NCBI GenBank assembly: GCA_018985235.1
Contig: JADGIG010000219.1
Span: 1-12,388 of the forward strand
Reading direction: 5' to 3'
Source: Sanchytrium tribonematis
Lineage: Eukaryota > Sanchytriomycota > Sanchytriomycetes > Sanchytriales > Sanchytriaceae
Length of the DNA: 12,388 nucleotides
Translations under genes and position numbers: made by a program
The notes under the pieces: model-generated
Seen by the model: only the letters and a program-made list of their open reading frames with translations
What the model was told of the DNA's origin: nothing
Database searches by the model: none
Shown here: in pieces, positions 1-7,678 of the stretch
How the letters are laid out: each line of letters starts with the position of its first letter
Numbering within the stretch: the first letter of the stretch is position 1

Positions 1-696
1 CGTTTCTCAATTTTCACTTCTACATTTATTAAAATCAATCATGAAGACGCTGTCATGGAAGAGCAATCTGACAACATTGAGGAAATAGTAGATTTCATTA
101 CTCCTAAGACGTTTGTAGATCCTTCATTGTTACTAAGTTTAGCATACCTATATAAATTGCAATCGAAATTCCAGCTTTCAAGAGTATTTTTTGAAGAAAT
201 ATTAAAACAATTGATAACGCGTCCAACAATTGGTATTCCAGAATATGAAATTGAAAAGGTAGGAATTTATTTCACAGATAGATGGGAGCTCAGTGGCTCA
301 GAAATGAGCCATGTAGTGGTTCAGCTCATTCAATTTTCCTTTTTAAACCTGGCGGACATTTACATTTCTGCTGAAAATTATGATTTAGCTCAACATTATT
401 TAGATTCTGTCGAAGCTCTTGACGACGATTATTCGACGGAGTCAGAAAACTGTTTGCCTGTTGCATTTCATATTTTATCGTATGATGTCAAAACTAATAA
501 GGATTTTAAACACTTTGTACTTGGCAATGCTACAAAACTTAAAGGCAAATGTTTATTCTGTGAAGGCGATTATATTGGTGCAATATCTTTATATGAAAAA
601 GCTTTTGAGTGGATACCAAATGATAAAGTGATTCATGCTTTGTATGATGATTCCTTAAAAAAGTTGAAGGAAAGCCCACCCATTTTTAGCGAATAA
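1..696 (+). CDS. TPR-like helical-repeat protein, 5' partial
   Basis: The frame is open from base 1, so the gene probably begins outside the window. If ATG at 55 is the true start the protein has 213 aa, but 18 further in-frame codons lie upstream with no stop. Three TPR-like helix pairs can be seen, numbered from the ATG at 55: about 24-53 (SLAYLYK), 95-124 (NLADIYISAENYDLAQHYL) and 161-190 (KGKCLFCEGDYIGAISLYEKA, ending in the typical F..IP). TPR proteins are usually scaffolds in multiprotein complexes. The specific family is not recognised. The stop TAA sits inside AATAAA, and the next gene starts 13 bp downstream on the same strand. It could be the C-terminal end of a much larger TPR protein. 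Confidence 0.75.
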   Translation, partial: RFSIFTSTFIKINHEDAVMEEQSDNIEEIVDFITPKTFVDPSLLLSLAYLYKLQSKFQLSRVFFEEILKQLITRPTIGIPEYEIEKVGIYFTDRWELSGSEMSHVVVQLIQFSFLNLADIYISAENYDLAQHYLDSVEALDDDYSTESENCLPVAFHILSYDVKTNKDFKHFVLGNATKLKGKCLFCEGDYIGAISLYEKAFEWIPNDKVIHALYDDSLKKLKESPPIFSE

Positions 697-697
697 A
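692..697 (+). terminator. AATAAA overlapping the TPR-like gene's stop codon
   Basis: The hexamer is made of the last two bases of GAA, the TAA stop and the following A. It is followed at once by TATTTTTC. A typical cleavage point 10-30 nt downstream would lie at or beyond the ATG of the next gene (710). Confidence 0.6.
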
Positions 698-709
698 TAT
701 TTTTCAAAA

Positions 710-1897
710 ATGTCAGAGATTTTTTCAAATCTAGAGATAAGAATCCATGAAGCCACAAACTACTTGGAAGCCTGTCAGTCATTTTTATCAGATAATAGCT
801 TTGAGCAATGGCAAACTATTTTAAATTTATTTGCCTCTTCAAAACTGAAGATTAAGGAAAAATTAGATAGTGACAGCAATTTTAAAAAACAAATTAATCT
901 GGTTGAAAGAGAATTGAATAGCTTTATTAACAGGCTCATAAGTATCAAGCATCAGAAGATATGGACAAAAGCAAAAAAATTGGAGAATGTTGAACAGGCA
1001 GTGACCAAGATAAACACAGAATTTCAAAATTTTCTACTTTTGTTGGGGAATGAAATATCTGATACAGAAGATTTTTTTCTTGAAGCAATACAAGCAGATT
1101 TGCTTGGAAATGTCGACAGATGTAGATCGCTGCTTGAAAACTCTTTTCGAGCTGGAAACAAATGGGCCGGACTTAAGCTTGCTCAAATGTGCCAAAACCT
1201 GGATAACGCCGAGTTTTATCTGAGAGAAATAATAGACCCCAGGGCTCTTTATGCTATGGGAAACCTTAAGTTAAGCAAAGGTCTGATTGACGAGGCTGTT
1301 GCATACTGGACGAAAAGTAGCCAAGAACTTGGCAAAACTTCAAATTACTACGAAAAATTAGCATTAGACGTCAATTTAAAATTAATTCAGTATGGCAATA
1401 TGAATTCAGACTTGATTTTGACTACCTTGAATGATAATATACAGAAATTTCATGCTGAATCTATTAATTATCTTGGATATTTATACTACAATGGGGGGCT
1501 TGTTGTGAAAGACCTTAATCAATCCTTTAAACTGTTCAGAAAGGCAGCAGAGTTGGGTCATAGCGACTCTTACAACAATTTGGGAATTTGCTTTGAAAAA
1601 GGGCACGGGACAGAAATTTCCATCGAAAAAGCCAAAGAAGCCTATTTTGCTATTGCGGAATCACATGGTGAAGCCTGTTCAAATCTCGGATTCCTCCTTT
1701 ACAAAGAAGGAAAGTTTAGGGAATCTTTACATTATTTAAGTCGTGGATCATTTCTCGGTTCTACAACAGCGGAGACTCTTTTAATAAAGGTTCTGACCTC
1801 AATTGCGATGGACAAAACCAAACTTGACGAATTAACACTGCCATTCAAAAACTTGCAAATAACCCGTAGCTCTGAAAACAAGGTGATCGCTCCATAA
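710..1897 (+). CDS. Sel1-like repeat protein
   Basis: A 395 aa protein. The N-terminal 150 residues are helical and charged, probably coiled coil, with no recognised domain. From about residue 130 onward it has TPR/Sel1-type helix pairs. The clearest are at about 249-360: INYLGYLYYNGG...AFKLFRKAAELGH-like, then SYNNLGICFEKGHGTE...AKEAYF, then ACSNLGFLLYKEGKFRESLHYLSRG. These show the Sel1 pattern of A.LG.....G......A...F..AA..G. Sel1 repeats are protein-interaction solenoids used in ER quality control, chitin-synthase regulation and other scaffolds; which one applies here is not visible. No signal peptide or membrane segment is seen. The start is the first ATG after the preceding stop, with A at -3. 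Stop TAA gives CATAAA, one of only two genes here without perfect AATAAA at the stop. Confidence 0.85.
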   Translation: MSEIFSNLEIRIHEATNYLEACQSFLSDNSFEQWQTILNLFASSKLKIKEKLDSDSNFKKQINLVERELNSFINRLISIKHQKIWTKAKKLENVEQAVTKINTEFQNFLLLLGNEISDTEDFFLEAIQADLLGNVDRCRSLLENSFRAGNKWAGLKLAQMCQNLDNAEFYLREIIDPRALYAMGNLKLSKGLIDEAVAYWTKSSQELGKTSNYYEKLALDVNLKLIQYGNMNSDLILTTLNDNIQKFHAESINYLGYLYYNGGLVVKDLNQSFKLFRKAAELGHSDSYNNLGICFEKGHGTEISIEKAKEAYFAIAESHGEACSNLGFLLYKEGKFRESLHYLSRGSFLGSTTAETLLIKVLTSIAMDKTKLDELTLPFKNLQITRSSENKVIAP

Positions 1898-1915
1898 AGT
1901 AAATCATTACCATAT

Positions 1916-1921
1916 TTTATT
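1916..1921 (-). terminator. AATAAA overlapping the EMAP-like gene's stop codon
   Basis: Formed by CAA-TAA-A. The same CAA-TAA-AAT arrangement ends NIF3. Any 3' UTR runs into the opposite strand of the convergent Sel1-like gene, whose stop is 19 bp away. Confidence 0.6.
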
Positions 1922-4020
1922 GGGTGACTTTCCATAAAATCAAGCAATTATCCATTCCACCAGTACTCAACAAATATTGACCATCTTGGGTAAATTTGAC
2001 GCCTGTAACATGCGAGCAATGTCCAATGTATTCCTTGAAAGCTAAATTAAAACAAAGTACGTGGCGCAGTCTTAGATCGTGGTCTTGGCCAATTCCAAAT
2101 CTGGACAGTAGAATTGTCTGTACCATCTACCAAAATTTTCTTCTCGGGATGAACAGCAACACAATTAATGTCACTGGCATCGTGGACTCCTTTAGATTTG
2201 TCAGCATGTTGTTGCCAAATACCCATAGTAGACCAAGAAAACATACAAGTATAAGAATTGTACTTGAGTTGCTTAATAGTGTCAGCATGTGTCAATTGTT
2301 TAAGCCCTTCACAATCCCAATATAAAACTTCTTTATCTGTAGAGTTACTGATCAAAAAAGTGCCTTCCACATTAAAGTCTACTGACAAGATTCGACTAGT
2401 ATGACCACTCATTTCGCCCAATCTAGTGTGGTTGTTGGAAGCGTCATAAACGTCGATTTTACCATCTGCAGCACCTGTTACTAAATATTTTCCATTTGGA
2501 CCGTATCTAATGCATGTAACGTCTCTATTGCTGACGGTAAATTTGTTCATTTGGGTCCAATTCATTCCTTTTTCATCTCCTTCAAAAACATGAACAGTAC
2601 CACTTCGAAGACCAACGGCAATTTTTTGCAATTTTGGATGCCAGCATATAGCTCTTGCAGCTCCTACCTTAATTTTAACTATGCATTTTCTATCTGAAAT
2701 GTTCCAAATTCGAACGCATCCATCATCACCACAAGTAGCTGCAAAATTACCTTTAACATCTAATCCCCATAATTCGGCATCTTTAGATGAGTCATGAGCA
2801 TTGACCAATTTTGTTGGCTTAGCTGGGCTTACAAACTTATTCAATTCAGTATCCCATTCAGATATGTTGCAATTTCTCATACCAACAAGAATTTTGAACT
2901 TTTCATTTCCACTTGTGTCAATACTACAGATATTGGGGAGTTCAGCTTCATCTCCTTCTTTCAGTTGACACTCAGAAAGAACTTTTAGGTCTGCATCTAA
3001 AACTGCAAGCTTGGCATCTTTACCTCCACAAATAATGGAATTCATATGCTTCTTTAGTGCCAAGATATTTCCATTGATAACAGGGTTATTTGTTTTGTTA
3101 GCTAGCTTTCCGGCCTTCCAGACATAAATGTGCCCATTTGCAGTTCCTGTCCACACTGTGTCGTCATTAAGGTAAGCAGCTGTTGGGAGTGCTTGGATTA
3201 AATCATTATTTCCAAACTCACCTCGCTTGATTTCGAGTTTTCCACTGACGAATGTTGAAAATCCGATGTATTTGACACCAACTAGGGTACATTCCGTCTT
3301 CTTAGTGGGATGGGCAACTAAGTCTAAAACTTTGTTGGAGATTCTTGTTGAAGTTAATAATTTCTCATTATTCCAATCGTAAACCAAGACTTCATTATTT
3401 GGGTCTCCTCTAGTAACGCCATACAAGAGATCTCCAGTACAATTAAATTGCAACGCATTGATGCCATTTGAACCACGAGGTACCTTACAAGTTTTCAACA
3501 ATTGGGCCTCTGGGAGTTTGTTGAATTTGGTATCTGAAATCTTGTATATGTTGATGTATGCATCACGTCCGACTTGGCCTAATGCAACAAGTCTAGAAGA
3601 AGTATGAACCGCAAGACCTAAAACATCATCATCGTGTCCTTGGAGAATGCATTGGGTGTTACTAGACTTTTGATGAACAATTCCAAGGCTTCCGGCAGTA
3701 TAAATGACCAAGTCGTTATCTGTTGCGTTTAAAGCGGTAGGCAAATAAAACAAATTATTTCTTCTTTCTTTCGCATGATATCCAAAGACGTAGTTTAATT
3801 CCAATTTAAACAAAGGATCAGACATAACCACCTCTGGTTTTTCAATAGGAGCATGCACTTGTGAGGTAGTTTCTTTAATTGGCGTTTGTCCAGTATTTTT
3901 GGGTGTGGTTTTAGGCTTTGACGGTGATGTTGACGGTGAGGCAGATGAGTTTGATTTTGTAGGTGACGGAGGTTGTTGACCTTTTGGGACAGTAGTAGTT
4001 TTTGGTTTCGGCGCACTCAT
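1917..4020 (-). CDS. EMAP-like WD40 microtubule-associated protein, two exons
   Basis: Exon 1 is 4020-2061 and exon 2 is 2041-1917; a 19-nt intron splits codon 654. The spliced product has 694 aa. Residues 1-62 are a Lys/Pro/Ser/Thr-rich basic tail, as in EMAP/EML microtubule-binding N-termini. Residues about 73-118 form the HELP motif (LNYVFGYHAKERRNNLFYL...IYTAGSLGIVHQ) that defines the family. The rest is tandem WD40 blades, e.g. DDGCVRIWN, DNSTVQIWN, and a last blade in exon 2 (GHCSHVTGVKF...STGGMDNCLILWKV). Without the intron the protein would lose this blade, and the family's WPRP..AP...GH.SHVT junction would be broken. EMAP/EML proteins bind microtubules and tubulin and are common in ciliated or flagellated cells. 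It converges on the Sel1 gene with a 19 bp gap. The stop overlaps AATAAA. Confidence 0.93.
2042..2060 (-). other. 19-nt spliceosomal intron in the EMAP-like gene
   Basis: On the minus strand it reads GTACTTTGTTTTAATTTAG. It has a GTA donor, an AG acceptor and a TTAAT branch-like element 4 nt before the AG. Splicing changes the reading frame and joins APP-FKEYIGHCSHVTGV, matching the EMAP C-terminus. Retention gives an immediate TAA inside the intron. Confidence 0.88.
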
Positions 4021-4055
4021 TTTATTTCAAAATTGAATGTTTCAAAAATGAGAGG

Positions 4056-4067
4056 AATTTTTATACC
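4056..4067 (-). promoter_or_regulatory. Candidate TATA element of the EMAP-like gene
   Basis: GGTATAAAAATT lies about 45 bp before the EMAP start codon. A similar GGTATAAA lies upstream of eL34. In AT-rich DNA such matches arise easily by chance, so this is tentative. Confidence 0.3.
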
Positions 4068-4167
4068 TAAATTATTCGTATCATTATCATCAAGTAATAG
4101 GTCATTGATTATACCATTTTCAGCGGTGAAATAATATCAAAATTAATTTAATGCTTTAAAGTATAAA

Positions 4168-4173
4168 TTTATT
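4168..4173 (-). terminator. AATAAA overlapping the small coiled-coil gene's stop codon
   Basis: Formed by CAA-TAA-A. About 147 bp follow before the EMAP-like start codon, so unlike most genes here this one has room for its own 3' UTR. Confidence 0.6.
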
Positions 4174-4537
4174 GTGTTTTTAAAAAATTGATAAATGTGG
4201 AAACGTCTTCCTTTTTAATGCTCACTTCTTGACTTAAATCCTCGGTGGTAACTTCAACAGGCGAGAACTGAATATGCTGAGAATCAATTTCCTTCATAAT
4301 AAGCTCATTTCGGCCAACCTTAATGTGCACTTGCTCTTCTTTATCCATTGATAATTTAATACCAGATAAATTCTCGTAAAGTTGAAGCAAATATTTTGAC
4401 GAACTGGCATCCTCGGAACCTTGTAGTTTCTCGTCTAATCTCTGCATCTTATTGAGAGCTTCTGTAATTTCCTGTTTGACAGTATCTAACTCATCTTGAA
4501 TCATTTGAGGGGTATTATTCACACAAATATAAACCAT
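4169..4537 (-). CDS. Small coiled-coil protein, possible Spc24/Spc25-type kinetochore subunit
   Basis: A 122 aa protein from ATG 4537; an internal ATG at 4504 would give 111 aa and begin directly at the coiled coil (MIQDELDTVKQEI). An in-frame TGA lies just upstream of 4537, so no longer unspliced form exists. Residues about 13-45 form a heptad-like coiled coil. They are followed by KYLLQLYENLSGIKLSMD, then short alternating strands and a final helix. A short coiled coil joined to a small LYxxLxGI-type globular domain resembles the C-terminus of Spc24 or Spc25 (RWD fold) in the Ndc80 complex. This is a pattern judgement only; no diagnostic residue settles it. The stop overlaps AATAAA like its neighbours, which supports a real gene. 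An undetected N-terminal exon is possible given the 301 bp free upstream. Confidence 0.5.
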   Translation of the reverse strand: MVYICVNNTPQMIQDELDTVKQEITEALNKMQRLDEKLQGSEDASSSKYLLQLYENLSGIKLSMDKEEQVHIKVGRNELIMKEIDSQHIQFSPVEVTTEDLSQEVSIKKEDVSTFINFLKTQ

Positions 4538-4838
4538 AAATCAGCACATGGTACACCAAGTGCGACACGCTCTATCAAAACTATTTCAATTTTAAACTTA
4601 GGCAAATTATAAACGAGAGTTTGTCGTGCTAAGTTTGGTGTGATGTTAGAGAAATTGTGAAAATCAAAACTCAACAAGACATTAATTCTCACTAAGTACG
4701 ATTAACAATATAGACATTGAAAATGCCATTTTGCGGAAGTAGTACACGATTTTGAAGATTTTAATTTATAACTGAAGGAATTTTGTTATTAGCAATCAAA
4801 TATCAAAATTTATTACGTTAAACCTAATCACCCAAATT
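4538..4838. other. 301-bp region without recognisable gene
   Basis: Longest gene-free stretch in the window, between the NIF3 stop and the small coiled-coil gene. Both strands were read. Only tiny ORFs occur (one of 15 codons on the minus strand near 4730). I saw no tRNA B-box (GTTCRA) and no recognisable snRNA motif. It must hold the promoter of the small coiled-coil gene and the 3' end of NIF3. It may hide a short N-terminal exon or an unrecognised ncRNA. Confidence 0.4.
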
Positions 4839-4843
4839 TTATT
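4838..4843 (-). terminator. AATAAA overlapping the NIF3 stop codon
   Basis: Formed by CAA-TAA-A, followed by AATTTGGG. It faces into the 301 bp gene-free region. Confidence 0.6.
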
Positions 4844-5585
4844 GGGTTGATAATGGGTCCCTATCTTTCATGCTTATTTGGACATGCTCTAGACCTTCTT
4901 TTAGTAAAATCCTTTGCAAAACTTTTAAATAGCCTCTTTCGGTATTTGTATGATTCGTAACAATCACCATTTTGTCGTTTTGTGCTAGATTGAGGATTTC
5001 ATGATGGCCCAATTCACCAGTAATATAGCAATGTGCATCAAAATTGGGGAGAACGGAACCACCAGATCCAGCACAAACTGCAATACTTGATACATTTTTT
5101 CTTGAGTTTGCAACTTGAATGTATGGTATGCTGAGATGGTTTTTCATTATTTTGATGAGTTCGTCACCTTCAATGGAGGTGCTTAAAGATTTCGATCTAC
5201 CACTTTTGTCTTGGGGAACATTTAGATCGCCATCAAAAGGACTTAGAAGCCAGTCGTTTATTCCGCCTTCCATTGAGTCAAGCCTTGTGTGTGGACAATA
5301 AACGCCAATTCCATGATATAAAAGAGAGCTCAAAATAAATTGCTTCGGGTCTGTATGTACAATTCTTTTAATGCCTTTGAATATTATTGGATGATATGCA
5401 ACAATAACAGAAACCTCATTTGCAATTGCTTCATTCAGGACCTCTTTAGTCAGGTCAATTGTCAAAAGGATCTTATTACTGGTCCTTAATTCAAATGGTT
5501 CAACTAGGATTCCTGTGTTGTCCCATGGAGCTTCAAGTGTTTTCGGTGCAATTTGCTCAAATATAGTAGCGACTCGCTTGAGCAT
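4839..5585 (-). CDS. NIF3: NIF3 / DUF34 family dinuclear-metal protein
   Basis: A 248 aa protein, near full length for the family (yeast and human forms are somewhat longer). It aligns end to end: EAPWDNTGILVEP near the N-terminus, LLTIDLTKEVLNEAI, AYHPIIF (His65), YCPHTRLDSMEGGINDWL (His99, Asp103), CAGSGGSVL, YITGELGHHE, and NHTNTERG (His212, Glu216). The His/Asp/Glu residues are the conserved dinuclear metal ligands, and all are present. The family is nearly universal; NIF3 was named as an NGG1-interacting factor in yeast. Its biochemical role remains poorly defined, and the bacterial label 'GTP cyclohydrolase I type 2' should not be transferred. The start is the first ATG after an in-frame stop 48 bp downstream of eL34, and MLKRVATIFEQIAP matches the usual N-terminal helix. 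Confidence 0.93.
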   Translation of the reverse strand: MLKRVATIFEQIAPKTLEAPWDNTGILVEPFELRTSNKILLTIDLTKEVLNEAIANEVSVIVAYHPIIFKGIKRIVHTDPKQFILSSLLYHGIGVYCPHTRLDSMEGGINDWLLSPFDGDLNVPQDKSGRSKSLSTSIEGDELIKIMKNHLSIPYIQVANSRKNVSSIAVCAGSGGSVLPNFDAHCYITGELGHHEILNLAQNDKMVIVTNHTNTERGYLKVLQRILLKEGLEHVQISMKDRDPLSTQ

Positions 5586-5632
5586 ATTGCTGGAACTGTA
5601 GGGGAAATTTCTAGGAAATTGAATTGAAAATA

Positions 5633-5638
5633 TTTATT
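5633..5638 (-). terminator. AATAAA overlapping the eL34 stop codon, with TATTTTC downstream
   Basis: Formed by AAA-TAA-A and followed by TATTTTC, the same 13-mer that ends eL43. The NIF3 start lies 48 bp past the stop, so the 3' UTR must be short or overlap NIF3. Confidence 0.65.
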
Positions 5639-6038
5639 TTTTACTCTTTTTACCCTTCTTCTTTTTGGACTTCTTATTGTCTTTTTTCTCAGCAGCAGCT
5701 TTTTCTAATGCTTGATCTTTGAGAGTCTTCTTGACGACTTTCTTTTCTTCCATTAAAAAGGCGCGCAAAACTCTATTTTTTACACAAGCAGAGCAAACAC
5801 TACCACCGTAAGCCCTATTAACATTTTTTTGTCTTTTAGAAATACGCGAATATTCTTTAGGTCTCAAATGTTTAATACCAGGTAGGATAACGTCACAACC
5901 AGCACCGCCGCATTTTGGGCCTGATGCCAATTTCTTACGGTATTGGAAAACTAATTTAGAAGGTGCTTTTACAACTCTAACGGCATTGCTTTTCGTATTG
6001 TATGACAATCGACGTCTGTATGTTAATCTTTGAGCCAT
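5634..6038 (-). CDS. RPL34: 60S ribosomal protein eL34 (L34)
   Basis: A 134 aa protein of the large ribosomal subunit. The start is the ATG of MAQRLTYRRRLSYNTKSN, the canonical N-terminus; a seven-residue extension from an upstream TTG is rejected. Family signatures: LRPKEYSRISKRQK.VNRAYGGS, the SVCSACVK zinc knuckle (Cys82, Cys85) and RAFLMEEKKVVKKTLK, then a Lys/Ala-rich C-terminal tail typical of fungal L34. The first knuckle is odd: CGGAGC (Cys43, Cys48) is CX4C instead of the usual CX2C, a two-residue insertion relative to yeast PKCGDCG. No intron is present, although many fungi carry one near the start. It shares a roughly 250 bp divergent region with the rhomboid gene. CACGTGT lies 35 bp upstream. 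The stop overlaps AATAAA. Confidence 0.97.
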   Translation of the reverse strand: MAQRLTYRRRLSYNTKSNAVRVVKAPSKLVFQYRKKLASGPKCGGAGCDVILPGIKHLRPKEYSRISKRQKNVNRAYGGSVCSACVKNRVLRAFLMEEKKVVKKTLKDQALEKAAAEKKDNKKSKKKKGKKSKK

Positions 6039-6291
6039 ACATAGTGACTCATGATGCAAAAAATTCAGTCCAACACGTGGTTTTAACCAATCAGAAGTCC
6101 TGTCAGAAATTTATACCAATGTTTAATTTCAAAGATTCCACAATTCAACTCTTTCATTCTTGAACTACTTCTCAAGCTGCATCATGAACCGCATTGCGGC
6201 AAATTAATTTGAGCTAACTCCTGATTGGGTATGGTTTGATTGGCTGCAAATCTAATAAAGTCTGAGCTTTGTAAAAAGGTGAAACTTTTGA
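6039..6291. promoter_or_regulatory. Divergent promoter region of eL34 and the rhomboid gene
   Basis: 253 bp between two outward-facing genes. It contains CACGTG (6074-6079), CCAAT motifs (ACCAATCAG near 6087 on plus; ATTGG near 6225 and 6240), GGTATAAA on the minus strand (6110-6117) and the palindrome CCGCATTGCGG (6189-6199). A short upstream ORF (ATG at 6184, seven codons) precedes the rhomboid start. Confidence 0.5.
6074..6079 (-). promoter_or_regulatory. CACGTG E-box upstream of eL34
   Basis: CACGTGT on the coding strand, 35 bp before the eL34 ATG. The other ribosomal protein gene has the same 7-mer in the same orientation at 41 bp. bHLH factors of the Cbf1 type bind CACGTG. Confidence 0.5.
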
Positions 6292-7674
6292 ATGAGGTCC
6301 CACAGGAGATCAACTAGACAATCATCTTCCGGTTTAATTGAGAAAGAAAGTCAAGCCAGCCTTAATCCTGACGATTCGGTCAGTAACATTAGTCCACAAT
6401 CACCTCCAATTGCGGCCTATTCCAATTTTTATTATCCACAACAACATTTGCCATCACACCAGATCCCAGTTGAACCAAATTACATGGCACATCAAAGCTA
6501 TCAGCAGAATTATGAACAAAATTATGAGCAGCATTATGATATGGAAAATATTAATCAAGAACAAGAAGAACCTTATCTTGAAAGCGCATATGACTACACG
6601 ATAGAGCCATCTTCTCAAGATTTTTTAAATCCGATAGGCCGAAAGAATAGTGGAAGCATTCATAACGCCAATGAGTCAAGAAACTCTAGGCAGTCTGTTA
6701 GTGACAATAATGCATCGGAAGAAAGAAGCAAATTAAGGCCAACTTCACAACTTGTAAATCCAGAAGTTAAACCACCAAAGCGACATTTTCCATTTTTTTC
6801 ATATGTACTAAGCATTGCTCACGTTGTCGTTTTAGTTATTGCCTTGTTTGTCAACAAGGGAGCTACAGGAAATTTGTTGGCACCTATAACTAGCAATTAT
6901 ATGATAGGACCAGATTCCACTGCACTTATTAAAACTGGTGCTCGATTTGTGCCTTGCATGAAGCGTCAGGATTTCCCTAATTTTAAACTAGGAAATTGTC
7001 CTAGAAATGGAGGCGAATTGGGAACTTGTTATTTGAGTGAGTTATGTGGCTTTACTGATACTGATCAATGGTACAGAATCATTACAGCCTTGTTTTTACA
7101 CGCTGGAGTCATTCATTTGATTTGCAATGTCTTCTTCCAATTAAGTTTACTTAAGGATTTGGAGAGAGTTTGGGGTTGGTTTTTAATCTTCCCTATTTTC
7201 ATGCTAAGTGGATCATTTAGTTTTCTTTTTGGTGCTGCCTATGCGCCTCAAACTGACGTTACACCATCTGTTGGATCCTCAGGGGCTTTGTTTGGGATAA
7301 CTGCGGCCTTAATTATCAATCTATTAATTCATTGGAAGTCTTTACATAGGCCAATATTGCAATTGGTCAACCTAACTGTTGTTATTGTGATATCGATTCT
7401 ATTCGGAATTTTTGTTTCTTTTATCGATAATTATGCTCATATTGGTGGATTTATTATGGGAATCGGCAACAGTTTAATATTTGCTCCTTATGAGGGCGTT
7501 CGAAATACTCTTCGAAGAGTTGGTGTTAGAAAATCTTTAATTTACTCATCCTGGTTTCCTTGGACTTGCCGTCTCATTGGAATTGTATGGAGCGTTATTT
7601 TGTTTGCCTTTGTGGCTAAAGATTTTTATTCCAACACAAAATCGTGTTCCATTTGTGAAGGTTTAAGCAGTTAA
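6292..7674 (+). CDS. Rhomboid-family intramembrane serine protease
   Basis: A 460 aa multi-pass protease that cleaves transmembrane substrates within the membrane. Residues 1-160 are a predicted disordered cytosolic tail rich in Ser, Asn, Gln and Tyr, with a YQQNYEQNYEQHYD repeat at about 70-82. The first membrane segment is at about 166-188. A loop with four cysteines follows (Cys222, 236, 246, 252; FVPCM...LGTCYLSELCGF), the pattern seen in fungal rhomboids. Then HAGVIHLICN (His270, Asn279), several membrane segments, the catalytic GSSGALFG (Ser330) and NYAHIGGF (catalytic His383). The dyad and oxyanion residues are complete, so it should be active. Location is probably the secretory pathway or plasma membrane rather than the mitochondrion, since no targeting peptide is seen. 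TGA lies in frame just before the ATG, fixing the start. It lacks AATAAA at the stop and converges on Ctf4 with an 8 bp gap. Confidence 0.94.
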   Translation: MRSHRRSTRQSSSGLIEKESQASLNPDDSVSNISPQSPPIAAYSNFYYPQQHLPSHQIPVEPNYMAHQSYQQNYEQNYEQHYDMENINQEQEEPYLESAYDYTIEPSSQDFLNPIGRKNSGSIHNANESRNSRQSVSDNNASEERSKLRPTSQLVNPEVKPPKRHFPFFSYVLSIAHVVVLVIALFVNKGATGNLLAPITSNYMIGPDSTALIKTGARFVPCMKRQDFPNFKLGNCPRNGGELGTCYLSELCGFTDTDQWYRIITALFLHAGVIHLICNVFFQLSLLKDLERVWGWFLIFPIFMLSGSFSFLFGAAYAPQTDVTPSVGSSGALFGITAALIINLLIHWKSLHRPILQLVNLTVVIVISILFGIFVSFIDNYAHIGGFIMGIGNSLIFAPYEGVRNTLRRVGVRKSLIYSSWFPWTCRLIGIVWSVILFAFVAKDFYSNTKSCSICEGLSS

Positions 7675-7678
7675 TGAA

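Noticed and set aside
419-631. Overlapping ORFs in other frames (e.g. 419-631, 1996-2325, 6338-6604, 9085-9312, 11846-12079)
   Set aside because: Each lies inside a well-supported gene, with low-complexity composition and no family features.
1917-2126. Small independent minus-strand gene with one WD40 blade
   Set aside because: It is exon 2 of the EMAP-like gene read back through the intron; a lone blade cannot form a propeller.
5586-5633. Spliced-leader acceptor upstream of NIF3 (TTTCCTAG, CTACAG)
   Set aside because: Other short-spaced genes (Sel1-like, DPH7, EMAP) lack an AG after a pyrimidine tract before their ATG, so no trans-splicing pattern is supported.
6039-6059. N-terminal seven-residue extension of eL34
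   Set aside because: It would start at TTG; the conserved family N-terminus begins at the ATG of MAQRLTYRRR.
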